Translations under genes and position numbers: made by a program | Notes under the pieces: generated by a model | What the model was told of the DNA's origin: nothing | Database searches by the model: none | Seen by the model: only the letters and a program-made list of their open reading frames with translations | Origin: Saccharopolyspora hordei | GTDB taxonomy: Bacteria > Actinomycetota > Actinomycetes > Mycobacteriales > Pseudonocardiaceae | DNA length: 64,000 bases | Assembly: GCF_013410345.1 (NCBI RefSeq) | Contig: NZ_JACCFJ010000001.1 | Location: forward strand, 4,506,501-4,570,500 | Direction of reading: 5' to 3' | Shown here: positions 16,796-25,809 of the stretch, one piece after another | How the letters are laid out: the number at the start of each line of letters is the position of its first letter | Numbering within the stretch: position 1 is the first letter of the stretch

Positions 16796-19144
16796 GTGAC
16801 GACTGTTCATCAGAAGATCGCCGAGGAGCTCGGCGTCCGCGAGCGCCAGGTGCAGTCCGCCGTCGAGCTGCTCGACGGTGGGGCGACCGTGCCGTTCATC
16901 GCCCGCTACCGGAAGGAAGCGACCGGCGCCCTCGACGACGCCCAGCTGCGCACGCTCGAGGAGCGCCTGCGCTACCTGCGCGAACTCGAGGAGCGGCGCG
17001 CCACGGTGCTGGAGTCCATCCGCTCCCAGGGCAAGCTGACCGACGAGCTGGAAGCGCAGATCAACGCGGCCGACTCCAAGGCCCGCCTGGAGGACATCTA
17101 CCTCCCCTACAAGCCCAAGCGCCGCACCAAGGCGCAGATCGCCATCGAGGCCGGCCTGGAACCGCTGGCCGACAAGCTGCTCGGCGACCCCAGCCTCGAC
17201 CCGCACGAGACGGCGGCCGGGTTCGTCGACGCCGACAAGGGCGTGCCTGACGCGCAGGCCGCGCTGGACGGCGCGCGGTCGATCCTGGTGGAGCGGTTCT
17301 CCGAGGACGCCGACCTGATCGGCGAGCTGCGCGAGAAGGTCTGGACGCGCGGTCGGCTGGTCTCCAAGGTCCGCGAGGGCAAGGAGGACGAGGGCGCGAA
17401 GTTCGCCGACTACTTCGACTTCTCCGAGGCGTTCACCGACCTGCCCTCGCACCGCGTGCTGGCACTGTTCCGCGGCGAGAACGAGGAGGTGCTGGAGCTG
17501 GCCCTGGAGCCCGACGACGGCTCCGAGCAGGTCGGCCCCACCGACTACGAGCTGCGCATCGCCCAGCGGTTCGGCATCGCCGACCAGGGCCGCCCGGCGG
17601 ACACCTGGCTGTCGAACGTGGTGCGCTGGGCGTGGCGGACCCGCATCCTGACCCGGCTGAGCGTGGACCTGCGCCTGCGGCTGCGGCAGAACGCCGAGGA
17701 CGAGGCGGTCCGGGTGTTCGCGGCCAACCTGCGCGACCTGCTGCTGGCCGCGCCGGCGGGGTCGCGCGCCACGATGGGCCTGGACCCGGGCTACCGGACC
17801 GGTGTCAAGGTCGCGGTGGTGGACGGCACCGGCAAGGTGGTGGCCACCGACACCATCTACCCGCACCAGCCGCAGCGCCAGTGGGACCAGGCACTGGCCA
17901 AGCTCGCGACGCTGGCCGAGCAGCACGGCGTCGAGCTGATCGCGATCGGCAACGGCACGGCCTCCCGCGAGACCGACAAGCTGGCCGGTGAGCTGATCAG
18001 CAAGCACCCCGAGCTCAAGCTCACCAAGATCTCGGTGTCCGAGGCGGGCGCGTCGGTGTACTCGGCCTCCAGCTACGCCTCCCGTGAGCTGCCGGACCTG
18101 GACGTCTCGCTGCGCGGTGCGGTGTCGATCGCCCGCCGCCTGCAGGACCCGCTGGCGGAGCTGGTCAAGATCGACCCGAAGTCGATCGGTGTCGGCCAGT
18201 ACCAGCACGACGTGTCCGAGACGAAGCTGTCGCGCTCGCTGGACGCGGTGGTCGAGGACTGCGTGAACGCGGTCGGCGTGGACGTCAACACGGCGTCGGC
18301 CCCGCTGCTGACCCGCGTGTCCGGCATCAGCGAGACGCTGGCGGCCAACATCGTCCAGCACCGCGACACCCACGGCCCGTTCCGCACCCGGCAAGCCCTC
18401 AAGGACGTGGCGCGGCTGGGTCCGAAGGCGTTCGAGCAGTGCGCGGGCTTCCTGCGCATCCAGGACGGCGACGACCCGCTGGACGCCTCGGCGGTGCACC
18501 CGGAGGCCTACCCGGTGGTGCACCGGATCCTGGACCGCACCGGCACCGGGATCCGCGAGCTGATCGGCAACACGCGGGTGCTGAGGTCGCTGAAGCCCCA
18601 GGACTTCGTGGACGACACGTTCGGCCTGCCGACGGTCACCGACATCCTCGCCGAGCTCGACAAGCCGGGCCGCGACCCCCGCCCGGAGTTCAAGACGGCG
18701 TCCTTCGCCGAGGGCGTGGAGACCCTCGCGGACCTCAAGCCCGGCATGACCCTGGAGGGCGTGGTCACCAACGTCGCCGCCTTCGGCGCCTTCGTCGACG
18801 TGGGCGTTCACCAGGACGGCCTGGTCCACGTCTCGGCGATGTCGAAGAACTTCGTCAACGACCCCCGCGACGTGGTCAAGTCCGGCGACATCGTCCGCGT
18901 CAAGGTCCTCGACGTCGACATCCCCCGCAAGCGCATCTCCCTGACGCTCCGCCTCGACGACGAACCCGGTGCCGGCGGCAAGCCCGACCGCGAAGCGGGC
19001 CGAGGCGGCGGCCGGGGCCAGGGCGGCCGCGGTGGCGGCGGCCGGAACGGCGGCCGCGGCGGCAAGGGCCGCGGCGGCCAGCGCGGCGGCGCCCCCACCG
19101 GCGCCATGGCCGAAGCCCTCCGCAGGGCCGGCTTCGGGAACTGA
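16796..19144 (+). CDS. tex: Tex family RNA-binding transcription accessory protein
   Basis: A 782-residue Tex protein, a nucleic-acid-binding factor tied to transcription and RNA metabolism. The domain order fits the family: N-terminal helical Tex_N, with [20 protein letters not shown] at about 28-47; a YqgF/RNase H-like domain around 330-450 ([20 protein letters not shown]); a helix-hairpin-helix region near 500-560; and an S1 domain near 650-720 ([20 protein letters not shown]). The C-terminus has a long Gly/Arg-rich tail ([14 protein letters not shown] and similar), longer than in typical Tex and resembling RGG RNA-binding tails. GTG 16796 is chosen because conserved sequence starts there. 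A strong hairpin follows the stop. Confidence 0.95.
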   Translation: MTTVHQKIAEELGVRERQVQSAVELLDGGATVPFIARYRKEATGALDDAQLRTLEERLRYLRELEERRATVLESIRSQGKLTDELEAQINAADSKARLEDIYLPYKPKRRTKAQIAIEAGLEPLADKLLGDPSLDPHETAAGFVDADKGVPDAQAALDGARSILVERFSEDADLIGELREKVWTRGRLVSKVREGKEDEGAKFADYFDFSEAFTDLPSHRVLALFRGENEEVLELALEPDDGSEQVGPTDYELRIAQRFGIADQGRPADTWLSNVVRWAWRTRILTRLSVDLRLRLRQNAEDEAVRVFAANLRDLLLAAPAGSRATMGLDPGYRTGVKVAVVDGTGKVVATDTIYPHQPQRQWDQALAKLATLAEQHGVELIAIGNGTASRETDKLAGELISKHPELKLTKISVSEAGASVYSASSYASRELPDLDVSLRGAVSIARRLQDPLAELVKIDPKSIGVGQYQHDVSETKLSRSLDAVVEDCVNAVGVDVNTASAPLLTRVSGISETLAANIVQHRDTHGPFRTRQALKDVARLGPKAFEQCAGFLRIQDGDDPLDASAVHPEAYPVVHRILDRTGTGIRELIGNTRVLRSLKPQDFVDDTFGLPTVTDILAELDKPGRDPRPEFKTASFAEGVETLADLKPGMTLEGVVTNVAAFGAFVDVGVHQDGLVHVSAMSKNFVNDPRDVVKSGDIVRVKVLDVDIPRKRISLTLRLDDEPGAGGKPDREAGRGGGRGQGGRGGGGRNGGRGGKGRGGQRGGAPTGAMAEALRRAGFGN

Positions 19145-19149
19145 CAACC

Positions 19150-19192
19150 GCGAAGGGCGCCTTGACGGCAGCACCGTCAAGGCGCCCTTCGC
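19150..19192 (+). terminator. strong hairpin terminator after tex
   Basis: A 19-bp perfect stem (CGAAGGGCGCCTTGACGG and its complement, plus one outer pair) encloses a five-base loop six bases after the tex stop codon. Its AAGGGC/GCCCTT base is shared with hairpins at 27551 and, in part, 58468. Confidence 0.85.
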
Positions 19193-19826
19193 TCGCACCT
19201 CGATCTGGTCAGCCCTTCTCGTGGCTTCATGCGGCTCCACCCGCCACGTGTCCCGTCAACTGAGCCCGGTCTCCGCACCGTCGGACACGATGGCCGCGAT
19301 CTGTTCTTCGACTCCCTCAGGCAGCTACTGACCAGTGTGACCTCCACCGACCGCGGAGCAAGCGATGTCGAAGCACGGGCGCAACAGCTCAGCAGTCCTG
19401 CTGTCGGATGCGGGAGGGGGCGAGGGGAGCCGTCGTGCTCTCGACCGCTCGCACGGCGACGGCACAGCGCTGCGCGGGTGACGGTCGGCCGATCTGAGGC
19501 CGCACCGATGTCATCTCGCTGTCCCAGAGCAGCATGGTCGCCACGGTGTCGGCGCGATGGTGGCCCAGTCGCTATCACGCCCGACGGCACGAGGCGAACC
19601 GCCGTATTTCCACTTGCGCTCGGCTGCATGCCAACCGACGTCCTTGGATCAGGTGATCCGCTAGCAGACCTCGTCCCAGGTGAACGGCGTGTCGAACCGC
19701 AAGGCCGGTTCCCCGCTGGTGTTCGCGGAGATCTCCGAGAAGCACGCGAGCACCACGCAACAGCAGGCGGCCGCAGCTTTCCACGCGATCAAGAGCCCCT
19801 GAACGACGAAGCTCCGCGGAAGGTCT
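19193..19826. other. gene-poor gap between tex and the toxin operon
   Basis: About 630 bases without a gene I can support. Open frames are present on both strands, but none has a family signature or a convincing ribosome site. A short stretch near 19690-19802 could be read as a degraded coding fragment ending in TGA (AEISEKHAS, then AFHAIKSP). Base composition falls towards the toxin operon. This may be the scar of lost immunity or toxin cassettes, but that is a guess. Confidence 0.4.
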
Positions 19827-20282
19827 TCACTGACGCAAGATGGAATCAATCTTCCTGAGCTCGCCTGAATAGCGGTCTTGCCGAAGAAGTGAATTCATGT
19901 CCTGGAAGAACTCTTTTGCGGCGCACCCCAGCCTCTCGACCAACTCCTCTTCGTCTACAGAGACCTTCCTGATATCGTCACCAGCCTCGATCGAAACCAG
20001 GACGAGCGAGCTGGGAAGTCGTTCGAACTTCAGCTCGATCGGCTGATCAGGGAAGTACGTTCGAGACGTCCCGCTGCTACGGAGATCCTGGAGCATGGTG
20101 CAGATGTAGGCCCACAGCTGGTCGACATAGTCCCACATTTCCGTGTCGATGATTTGGGTGCCATTGATTTCGAGGTCGATGGCACCCGCTAGGTAGTACT
20201 CGTCAAGGTCGCCGGGATCAGCTTCGAGCACCGGGACGAAGGCGCCATCGGGCGTCCGCAGGAGCGACTGCACACCAATCAT
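19827..20282 (-). CDS. probable immunity protein for the Rhs toxin
   Basis: A 151-residue acidic, soluble protein beginning MIGVQSLLRTPDGAFVPVLE. It has no signal peptide or membrane segment. I do not recognise a family. The immunity call rests on position. ATG 20282 lies only seven bases past the Rhs stop codon with GAGG between, at the 3' end of the toxin operon, exactly where cognate immunity genes sit. Its DNA is visibly richer in A and T than the rest of the window, like the toxin tip it follows. An upstream GTG at 20315 lies inside the toxin coding sequence and is less likely. Confidence 0.72.
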   Translation of the reverse strand: MIGVQSLLRTPDGAFVPVLEADPGDLDEYYLAGAIDLEINGTQIIDTEMWDYVDQLWAYICTMLQDLRSSGTSRTYFPDQPIELKFERLPSSLVLVSIEAGDDIRKVSVDEEELVERLGCAAKEFFQDMNSLLRQDRYSGELRKIDSILRQ

Positions 20283-20289
20283 GAGATCC

Positions 20290-23200
20290 TCAAGGTTTCG
20301 GGTAGAGCTGACCAACGCGGCCGCGGTTCAATCCGAGAACGTATTCTTTTCCGTCCACCACCCCGGAAATCTGGTACATTCCATTGGTTCCCTTTTCGAT
20401 GAGCTCGCCCCGGTTCTGGTGCATGACCTCGACTGCGACATTTTCTATGTCCTTGACGGACATACTCCTGTCGAAGAAGGTTTGCGTCTTCTTGGTTTCC
20501 CCGGTCCAGTAGTCCGGATGATGCCGCTCCAGGAAGTGCTTCATCCCAGCCTTGTCGAGGAGGAACTGCTCGTTCCCGAACCACATCTTCCTGCTCTTCC
20601 AGTCACGCAGCGCCTCTTCTGCGCTAGTGCACTTCAACCCGAGCGGGTCGAGCCAGGTATGGGGGTTGGGAACGTACAGATGCGGGTTCACACCTCCTTC
20701 CAGACCGATCGGGTCACTGCTGCCGTACCGCCCGGTCACCGCGTCGTAATGGCGGTGGAAGTTGTAGTTGAAGCCCGTTTCCGGATCAGCGTACTGGCCC
20801 GGGAAGCGTAGCGGAGTGTAGACGCCGGTGCGACTTCGGTCCGTTGTGACACCCCACAACGTGGTCCGGTGGTACCAAGCGATGCCGCCTTGGTCGTTCA
20901 CCAGTTCTGTCGGCGTGCCGACAAGGTCAGTGACGATCGAGTAGAACTGCTCGTCAAACCACTGCTGGGGCGCGTCGCGGAGCTGCGAGCGTTCCCGCTG
21001 GACCAGAGGACGAAACGTGCCAGGTTCGTAGTCCCACACCATCACCCGGCGATCGGCCAGCTGCGGGCCGTTGGGCACACCGTCAGTGTGTGCCTGTTCC
21101 ACGAGAACCGTGTCGTCCCAGGTGAACTCAACTTGCTCAACAATACCTGAGCCATCCGGCGTCAGCCGCTGTTTCGCCACCCGGCGTCCGAGCGGATCAT
21201 AGCGATAGCGCCAGCGTGCCCCGGTCGGGGTGAGGACTTCGACCAAGCGGTCATCAGCATCCCAGGAGTAACGCCAGGTTTCTGGCTTGTGAGACAGGCG
21301 CTTGCGCTGGCGCAACACGACGCGACCTTGAGCATCGTACTCGTAGCGAACCCTGCCCGCGCGGCGGATCAGGGTACCGCTGTACTCGCGGTCACCAAGC
21401 GCTTCGGCATCCGCACCAGGCGACGTCGGCCATGAGGCGTGAGTGAGGTTGCCCGCAGCGTCATAGGCGTAGCGCTCGGTCCAGCCAGTTCCAGCGACGA
21501 CGGTGACACGGCCTGCTCGGTCGAGTTCGAACGTGCGCGAGCCGATGAGCTTGTCGTCTACGCTCGTCAAACAACCGTCAGCGCGGTAGGTGTACGAACG
21601 CTGCTGGATCTGCCGCCCGGCCGCCCCGGTGACTGTCTGCGAAAGCAACCGGTGGTTGGCGTCCCATGCCTGGGTGAGGACAGCCGTCGGTCCCATCTCC
21701 CGCTGGATCTCATTGCCAACGCGGTCGTAGCCGAAACGTAGCGTGCGCCCGGCCATGTGCAGGGCAACGGGCCGGCTGTTGGCGTCGTATTCCCACACGC
21801 TCTCCGCACCGGAGGGCGTGTGCCGCCGGATCCGGCGGCCCAGTGCGTCATAGACCGAGGCAACGGTGCGACCGTTGATGGTCTCGGCGAGGACGCGCCC
21901 GGCCGCGTCCCTCTGGAAAGTCACCCGCGTGTCGCCGTCCATCGCTTCGACCAAGCGCCCCAATGGGTCGTAGGTGAACGTCGCTGTGACCGCACCGCTG
22001 CGACGCTCGACGACGTTGCCGAAGGCATCGCGGGCGAACTGCGTGGTTTCGCCGACACCGTTGGTACGCGCGACCAGCTGCCCGGTGGCGTCGTGCTGGT
22101 AGGTGACCACGCGGCCGTTGAAGTCAGTCTCCCGGATCAGGTTGCCCACCGCGTCGTAGTCGTAACGCCACACTGCGCCTAGCTCGTTGGTGACGCACAC
22201 GAGGCGCAGTTCGGTGTCGTAGCCGAACCGCAGGCGTGTGCCGTCTGGGCGAATCTCTTCCGACGGAAGGTCGAAGTGCGTGAACTCAGTGCGTGTTTCC
22301 TGCCCCAAGACGTCGACGTGGACCCGTAGGTTTCCTTCCCCGTCGTAGATCCAACGCTCAGTTGCACCGTCCGGCAGCGTTCTCCACGCAGGCTTGCCAT
22401 CGACGGTCCAGCCGAGTCGCGTGACAGCACCCAGCGGATCGATCACTTCCGTGACGTGGCCAAACGGATCGCGCACACAACGGGTTGTGTTGCCCTGTGG
22501 ATCAGTCAGGGCCACCGGCAAGCCTGCCGCATCCGTCTCGATACGCCGCACGTTGCCCAACGCATCTGTGATGGTCGTCAGATGCCCGCGATCGTCATAG
22601 GTGTAGCTGGTGACCGCCCCGACGGGATCGATCGATGTGATGAGGTTGCCGCGCTCGTCGTACTCCCGCCGAGAGACCGAACCATCCGGCGCGATGACGG
22701 CAACTGGAAGACGAAGAGCGTTGTACTCGGCGCGAGCTTGGCTTCCGTCCGGTCGCGTGACGGCGATCAGGTTGCCATCATCGTCGTAGTCATAACGGAC
22801 CGTTCGGCCGAGAGGGTCTGTGCGCGAGAGCAGTTGATCATGCTCGTTCCACTCGAACCGGGTCTCGGCACCCAGTGGATCGATCTCGCGGATCGTTTGG
22901 CCCGCTTCGTTGAGGTGGTAGGTGGTGCGGGCGCCCTGGGAGTTCGTCCACGTGGTGATCCGGTTCTCGCGGTCGTACTCCATCGTGCCGCTGAGGAAGC
23001 CACCAGACCCCTCACCAGCCACCACACGACCCTCGGAGTCGTAGGTGAAGCGGTACCACGCGTCGTTGCGGTCCGTCCAGCTGGTGATGCGGCCGGCGTG
23101 GTCGTAGGTGAACCGCATCGGCAGGCCCGACGCGTTGATCACCTCAGTGAGCCGTTGCTCTTCGTAGACGTAACGCATGAGCGCCACGTCTTCGCCGTTG

Positions 23201-24039
23201 TCGGCTTCGCGGAGGTGCAGCGCCCTCACCAAGCCGTCCTCGGAGTCGACGCGGATGCGGTAGCCACCCGAGTGCCGCACTTCTACCGCTGTTCCGTCGG
23301 CATCGCGGTCGAACTCGATGCGGTGGCCGTTGCGGTCCACGACCGTCGCCAGCCACAGCACCCGGTCACCCGGGGAGAAGAGCAGCTTCCGACCGGTGTC
23401 GTGTTCGGTGAGGGTGTAGCCACCGTCTTCGCCGCGGGTGAGCTCATGGCGCGAGCGAGCGAACCGCACCGTGGCACCGACCGCTGGAGTCGGGGCGAGC
23501 AGCAGCTTGCCGTCTTCCGCGGCGAAGGACACACCGGCGCTGGTCAACTCCAACCGCTGGTCCAGGGTGGACGCCCAGGAGGGACCGAAGTGCTGTCCGA
23601 CCCGGTACGACGACAGGTGCATCCGCTTCAGGACCAGGGGGAGGACCGCCTGCAGCTCCACGTCGACCTGACGCAGGACCATCTCCCCGGTGGCGACGTC
23701 GATGGGATCGCCCTGGGTGTTGCGGTTGTCCGCGTCCCTGGTCGGGCTCTGCGGGTCGTCGGACCTGTCGTGCAGCGGGGTGTCGTCCTTGCCGCCAGGC
23801 TTCGTCGAGTGCGGGTCCGACGTGTTCGTCTTCGGCGGCGGTGTGTGGCCTGCCGGGGTCGTGGGGCTGTGGCCGTTGGAGCCGGCGCGGCCTGCGGTGG
23901 CGTACTGGTGTGTGGCGTCTTGGGCTTTGGAGACGCTGGAGCTGGCGTCTACGTGACCGACCTTCTGCGATGGCCGCGTCTTGTGGGAACTCCCGCCGGT
24001 ATCGCCTCCACCATTGCCTCGGGGCCTCTTCGGTGCCAC
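20290..24039 (-). CDS. Rhs/YD-repeat polymorphic toxin
   Basis: A 1249-residue Rhs protein. Residues 1-110 are a low-complexity Pro/Ser/Thr/Asp-rich leader with no Sec signal. A DUF6531-like entry follows (GDPIDVATGEMVLRQVDVEL), then many YD repeats (YDHAGRITSW, YDDDGNLIAVTRPDGS) that should form the shell. The conserved Rhs core motif RFPGQYADPETGFNYNFHRH and the boundary DPLGL end at about residue 1135. The last 114 residues are the variable toxic tip. They contain HFLERHHPDYWTGE and end GTNGMYQISGVVDGKEYVLG, then LNRGRVGQLYP, which resembles EndoU/BECR-type ribonuclease tips (tentative). GTG 24039 has GGGGGAG upstream. It lies ten bases after the WXG-like gene. Confidence 0.9.
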   Translation of the reverse strand: MAPKRPRGNGGGDTGGSSHKTRPSQKVGHVDASSSVSKAQDATHQYATAGRAGSNGHSPTTPAGHTPPPKTNTSDPHSTKPGGKDDTPLHDRSDDPQSPTRDADNRNTQGDPIDVATGEMVLRQVDVELQAVLPLVLKRMHLSSYRVGQHFGPSWASTLDQRLELTSAGVSFAAEDGKLLLAPTPAVGATVRFARSRHELTRGEDGGYTLTEHDTGRKLLFSPGDRVLWLATVVDRNGHRIEFDRDADGTAVEVRHSGGYRIRVDSEDGLVRALHLREADNGEDVALMRYVYEEQRLTEVINASGLPMRFTYDHAGRITSWTDRNDAWYRFTYDSEGRVVAGEGSGGFLSGTMEYDRENRITTWTNSQGARTTYHLNEAGQTIREIDPLGAETRFEWNEHDQLLSRTDPLGRTVRYDYDDDGNLIAVTRPDGSQARAEYNALRLPVAVIAPDGSVSRREYDERGNLITSIDPVGAVTSYTYDDRGHLTTITDALGNVRRIETDAAGLPVALTDPQGNTTRCVRDPFGHVTEVIDPLGAVTRLGWTVDGKPAWRTLPDGATERWIYDGEGNLRVHVDVLGQETRTEFTHFDLPSEEIRPDGTRLRFGYDTELRLVCVTNELGAVWRYDYDAVGNLIRETDFNGRVVTYQHDATGQLVARTNGVGETTQFARDAFGNVVERRSGAVTATFTYDPLGRLVEAMDGDTRVTFQRDAAGRVLAETINGRTVASVYDALGRRIRRHTPSGAESVWEYDANSRPVALHMAGRTLRFGYDRVGNEIQREMGPTAVLTQAWDANHRLLSQTVTGAAGRQIQQRSYTYRADGCLTSVDDKLIGSRTFELDRAGRVTVVAGTGWTERYAYDAAGNLTHASWPTSPGADAEALGDREYSGTLIRRAGRVRYEYDAQGRVVLRQRKRLSHKPETWRYSWDADDRLVEVLTPTGARWRYRYDPLGRRVAKQRLTPDGSGIVEQVEFTWDDTVLVEQAHTDGVPNGPQLADRRVMVWDYEPGTFRPLVQRERSQLRDAPQQWFDEQFYSIVTDLVGTPTELVNDQGGIAWYHRTTLWGVTTDRSRTGVYTPLRFPGQYADPETGFNYNFHRHYDAVTGRYGSSDPIGLEGGVNPHLYVPNPHTWLDPLGLKCTSAEEALRDWKSRKMWFGNEQFLLDKAGMKHFLERHHPDYWTGETKKTQTFFDRSMSVKDIENVAVEVMHQNRGELIEKGTNGMYQISGVVDGKEYVLGLNRGRVGQLYPKP

Positions 24040-24049
24040 GGACTCCCCC

Positions 24050-24751
24050 TCATCCGTTCAAGAGCTTGCTCAGGTTCGTGAGGCTGTCGATCAGGCTCGT
24101 GACGTAGGTGAAGATGCGGCCGACCCACTTGACCACCGCGGAGGTGATCTGGGCCGCGATCACCGGGATCGTCACCACGAAGATCGCTTCCGCCGCCCAC
24201 ACGATCACCCGTGCCACCAGGTCGGCGATGAGGTCGCGGACGATCTCCCGGGTCATCTCCACCAGGCCGCCGGCGCCTTCGGTGGCCGAGGCCATCGCTG
24301 CCGAGATCGCGGCCAGACCGCCGATGGCCTCCACGTTGTTGGCCATCATCGCCTGGTAGGCGTCGGCCGCCTCCCCCTGCCAGTCGGGAAGGTCGTTCTC
24401 CAGGCTCGACTTGAGGTCTTCGGCCATGGAGCCGAGTTCCTCGGCCATGTTGTTCCACGTCGCGGCGTGGGACCTGACCACGTCCGGCATGCCGGTGAGC
24501 TCGTCGAGGATCTCCCGCAACGGCTCGAAGTACTCCATGGCCCAGCCGATGCCGTTGGACAGCAGCGCGCTGAACGGGTCGAGCACGGTGGAGGCGACTT
24601 CGAGCCCCAGCCCCATCCCGGCCAGCGCGCCGGACACCCAGTCCTCGTTCTGGATGGAGGTGACGAGCCCCTCGACGCCCTCGGCCAGCCCGGAGCCGGT
24701 CCACGGCTTGCGGGTCGATTCGACCGGCGCGACCAGCGCACCGTCGCTCAT
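24050..24751 (-). CDS. WXG100-like / PPE-like type VII secretion partner protein
   Basis: A 233-residue mostly helical protein. The central region carries a WxG-type turn (DLPDWQGEAADAYQAMMANN, about 145-165) between two long helices, as in WXG100 and related ESX substrates. The C-terminal third is hydrophobic (VIVWAAEAIFVVTIPVIAAQ, then SAVVKWVGRIFTYVTSLIDS) and could insert into a membrane. It starts at ATG 24751, sharing four bases with the EspC-like stop, and is followed ten bases later by the Rhs gene. It is probably a chaperone, carrier or pore-forming accessory for export of the toxin. This role is inferred from operon structure. Confidence 0.75.
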   Translation of the reverse strand: MSDGALVAPVESTRKPWTGSGLAEGVEGLVTSIQNEDWVSGALAGMGLGLEVASTVLDPFSALLSNGIGWAMEYFEPLREILDELTGMPDVVRSHAATWNNMAEELGSMAEDLKSSLENDLPDWQGEAADAYQAMMANNVEAIGGLAAISAAMASATEGAGGLVEMTREIVRDLIADLVARVIVWAAEAIFVVTIPVIAAQITSAVVKWVGRIFTYVTSLIDSLTNLSKLLNG

Positions 24752-25065
24752 GGCATGTCTCCACCGGAGGCTTGGATGAGGTCCGCGTGCTCCTGGTCGA
24801 GGCTCTCGTAGTCGTCCGCGGTGGCGCGCAGCGACTCCGCGGCCAGCGAGAGGTTCTCCGCCACGAAGTCGATGAGCTCGTTCTGCCGGGCGTGCCGGCT
24901 TTCCAGGACGCCGGCGATCCAGCCGCAGAGCAGGCCGTAGGCCTGGTCGTCCTGCTGGATGTGCGCGCTGGCGGACTTCACCGCGTCGAAGCGGGCCTGG
25001 ATCTGTTCGACCTTGCTCGCGTGCGCGCGGATCTGCTCGGCGCTGACAGCGAAACCGTCACCCAT
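24748..25065 (-). CDS. EspC/DUF2580-like ESX secretion-associated protein
   Basis: A 105-residue all-helical protein (MGDGFAVSAEQIRAHASKVE, then ENLSLAAESLRATADDYESL) with the size and heptad pattern of the EspC/DUF2580 group of type VII secretion-associated proteins. These fold as paired helices and travel with ESX substrates. ATG 25065 is chosen for GGAGAAG eight bases upstream; GTG 25071 is an alternative. The gene is translationally coupled on both sides: it follows the YbaB stop directly and overlaps the WXG-like start. No ESX core ATPase or membrane component lies in the window, so the secretion machine must be encoded elsewhere. Confidence 0.75.
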   Translation of the reverse strand: MGDGFAVSAEQIRAHASKVEQIQARFDAVKSASAHIQQDDQAYGLLCGWIAGVLESRHARQNELIDFVAENLSLAAESLRATADDYESLDQEHADLIQASGGDMP

Positions 25066-25067
25066 GG

Positions 25068-25520
25068 TCACCACTTCTCCAAGAAGGACTGGTTCTCGGG
25101 GTCCTCCTCGACATCGGGCTCAGGGGCGGCCTTCTTCTCGGCCGGTTCGGTGCGCAGGTGGTTGCCGACGGATTCCGCGATGGCGCGCGCTGCCGGGGAC
25201 TCGGTGCCCACCGTCTCGGCGATGATCTCCTGGGAGCGGTCGGCCAGCTGGTTCTTCGCCGCGGCGAGGGTCTCCATGATCGTGCGCGAGACCTCGTCGG
25301 GGCGGGTGCTGGTCATCTTGTTGGTCAGCCTCAGGTCGACCAGCGCGCCCGTCGAGTCGATGGTGAGCTCGACCAGGCCCTTCGGGTCCGTCGTGGTGAC
25401 CCGGACTTCTTGCAGCCGGTCGCTCATCGTCTTGGTGTCAGCGGCGAGCTTTTCGATCCGGCCCTTCCACGCGGCCAACCGCTCGCGGGCTGCGTCCGGA
25501 TCGAGGATGTTGCCGTCCAT
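25068..25520 (-). CDS. YbaB/EbfC family protein, first gene of toxin operon
   Basis: A 150-residue YbaB/EbfC-family protein. The core ADTKTMSDRLQEVRVTTTDP, then GLVELTIDSTGALVDLRLTN, matches the nucleoid-associated YbaB fold. An acidic, charged tail (AEKKAAPEPDVEEDPENQS) extends beyond it. In actinobacteria YbaB homologues often open operons with EspC- and WXG-type genes and polymorphic toxins, as here. The molecular role in that setting is unclear and may be regulatory or chaperone-like. ATG 25520 has a strong GGGGGGAGG upstream. A 46-bp palindromic element (25542-25587) lies in its leader. Confidence 0.82.
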   Translation of the reverse strand: MDGNILDPDAARERLAAWKGRIEKLAADTKTMSDRLQEVRVTTTDPKGLVELTIDSTGALVDLRLTNKMTSTRPDEVSRTIMETLAAAKNQLADRSQEIIAETVGTESPAARAIAESVGNHLRTEPAEKKAAPEPDVEEDPENQSFLEKW

Positions 25521-25541
25521 GTCCTCCCCCCCAGGTCAGAG

Positions 25542-25587
25542 GTCGTGAGTGCATGAACCGGTTGGAGCCGGTCTGGGCACTCACGAG
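25542..25587 (+). repeat. 46-bp palindromic element, copy 1
   Basis: Outer arms GTCGTGAGTGC and GCACTCACGAG flank an inner CCGG-TTGGAG-CCGG core. It lies 22 bases upstream of the ybaB start, so it must be part of the toxin operon's leader. It shares an extra 12-base right flank (CCCATCGCGGTC) with copy 2. Confidence 0.9.
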
Positions 25588-25752
25588 CCCATCGCGGTCG
25601 GCTCTCGTCGTTGGGACACAAGGCGTCGCAGCCGCGAGCCTAACCAGCAGGGAACAACCGTGGGGACGGAATCGATCAATTCGCCCACCCAGACCGCAGG
25701 ACGTTCCGCTGGATGACGCAACGCGACAGGGCCGTCGATGCGGCCGTTCGGA

Positions 25753-25798
25753 GTCGTGAGTGCGTGGACCGGCTGGAGCCGGACTACGCACTCACGAC
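25753..25798 (+). repeat. 46-bp palindromic element, copy 2
   Basis: Outer 11-bp arms GTCGTGAGTGC and GCACTCACGAC are perfect, with the inner core ACCGGCTGGAGCCGG. It ends 11 bases beyond the stop codon of the minus-strand DUF397 gene, a terminator position. Confidence 0.92.
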
Positions 25799-25809
25799 AC
25801 CCATCGCGG

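Noticed and set aside
16505-19240. A 911-codon open frame opposite tex
   Set aside because: The antisense frame has no family features and typical mirrored high-GC composition; tex on the plus strand is certain.
19229-19858. A 209-codon plus-strand frame in the gap after tex
   Set aside because: No family signature, no ribosome site, irregular composition, and it runs into the immunity gene.
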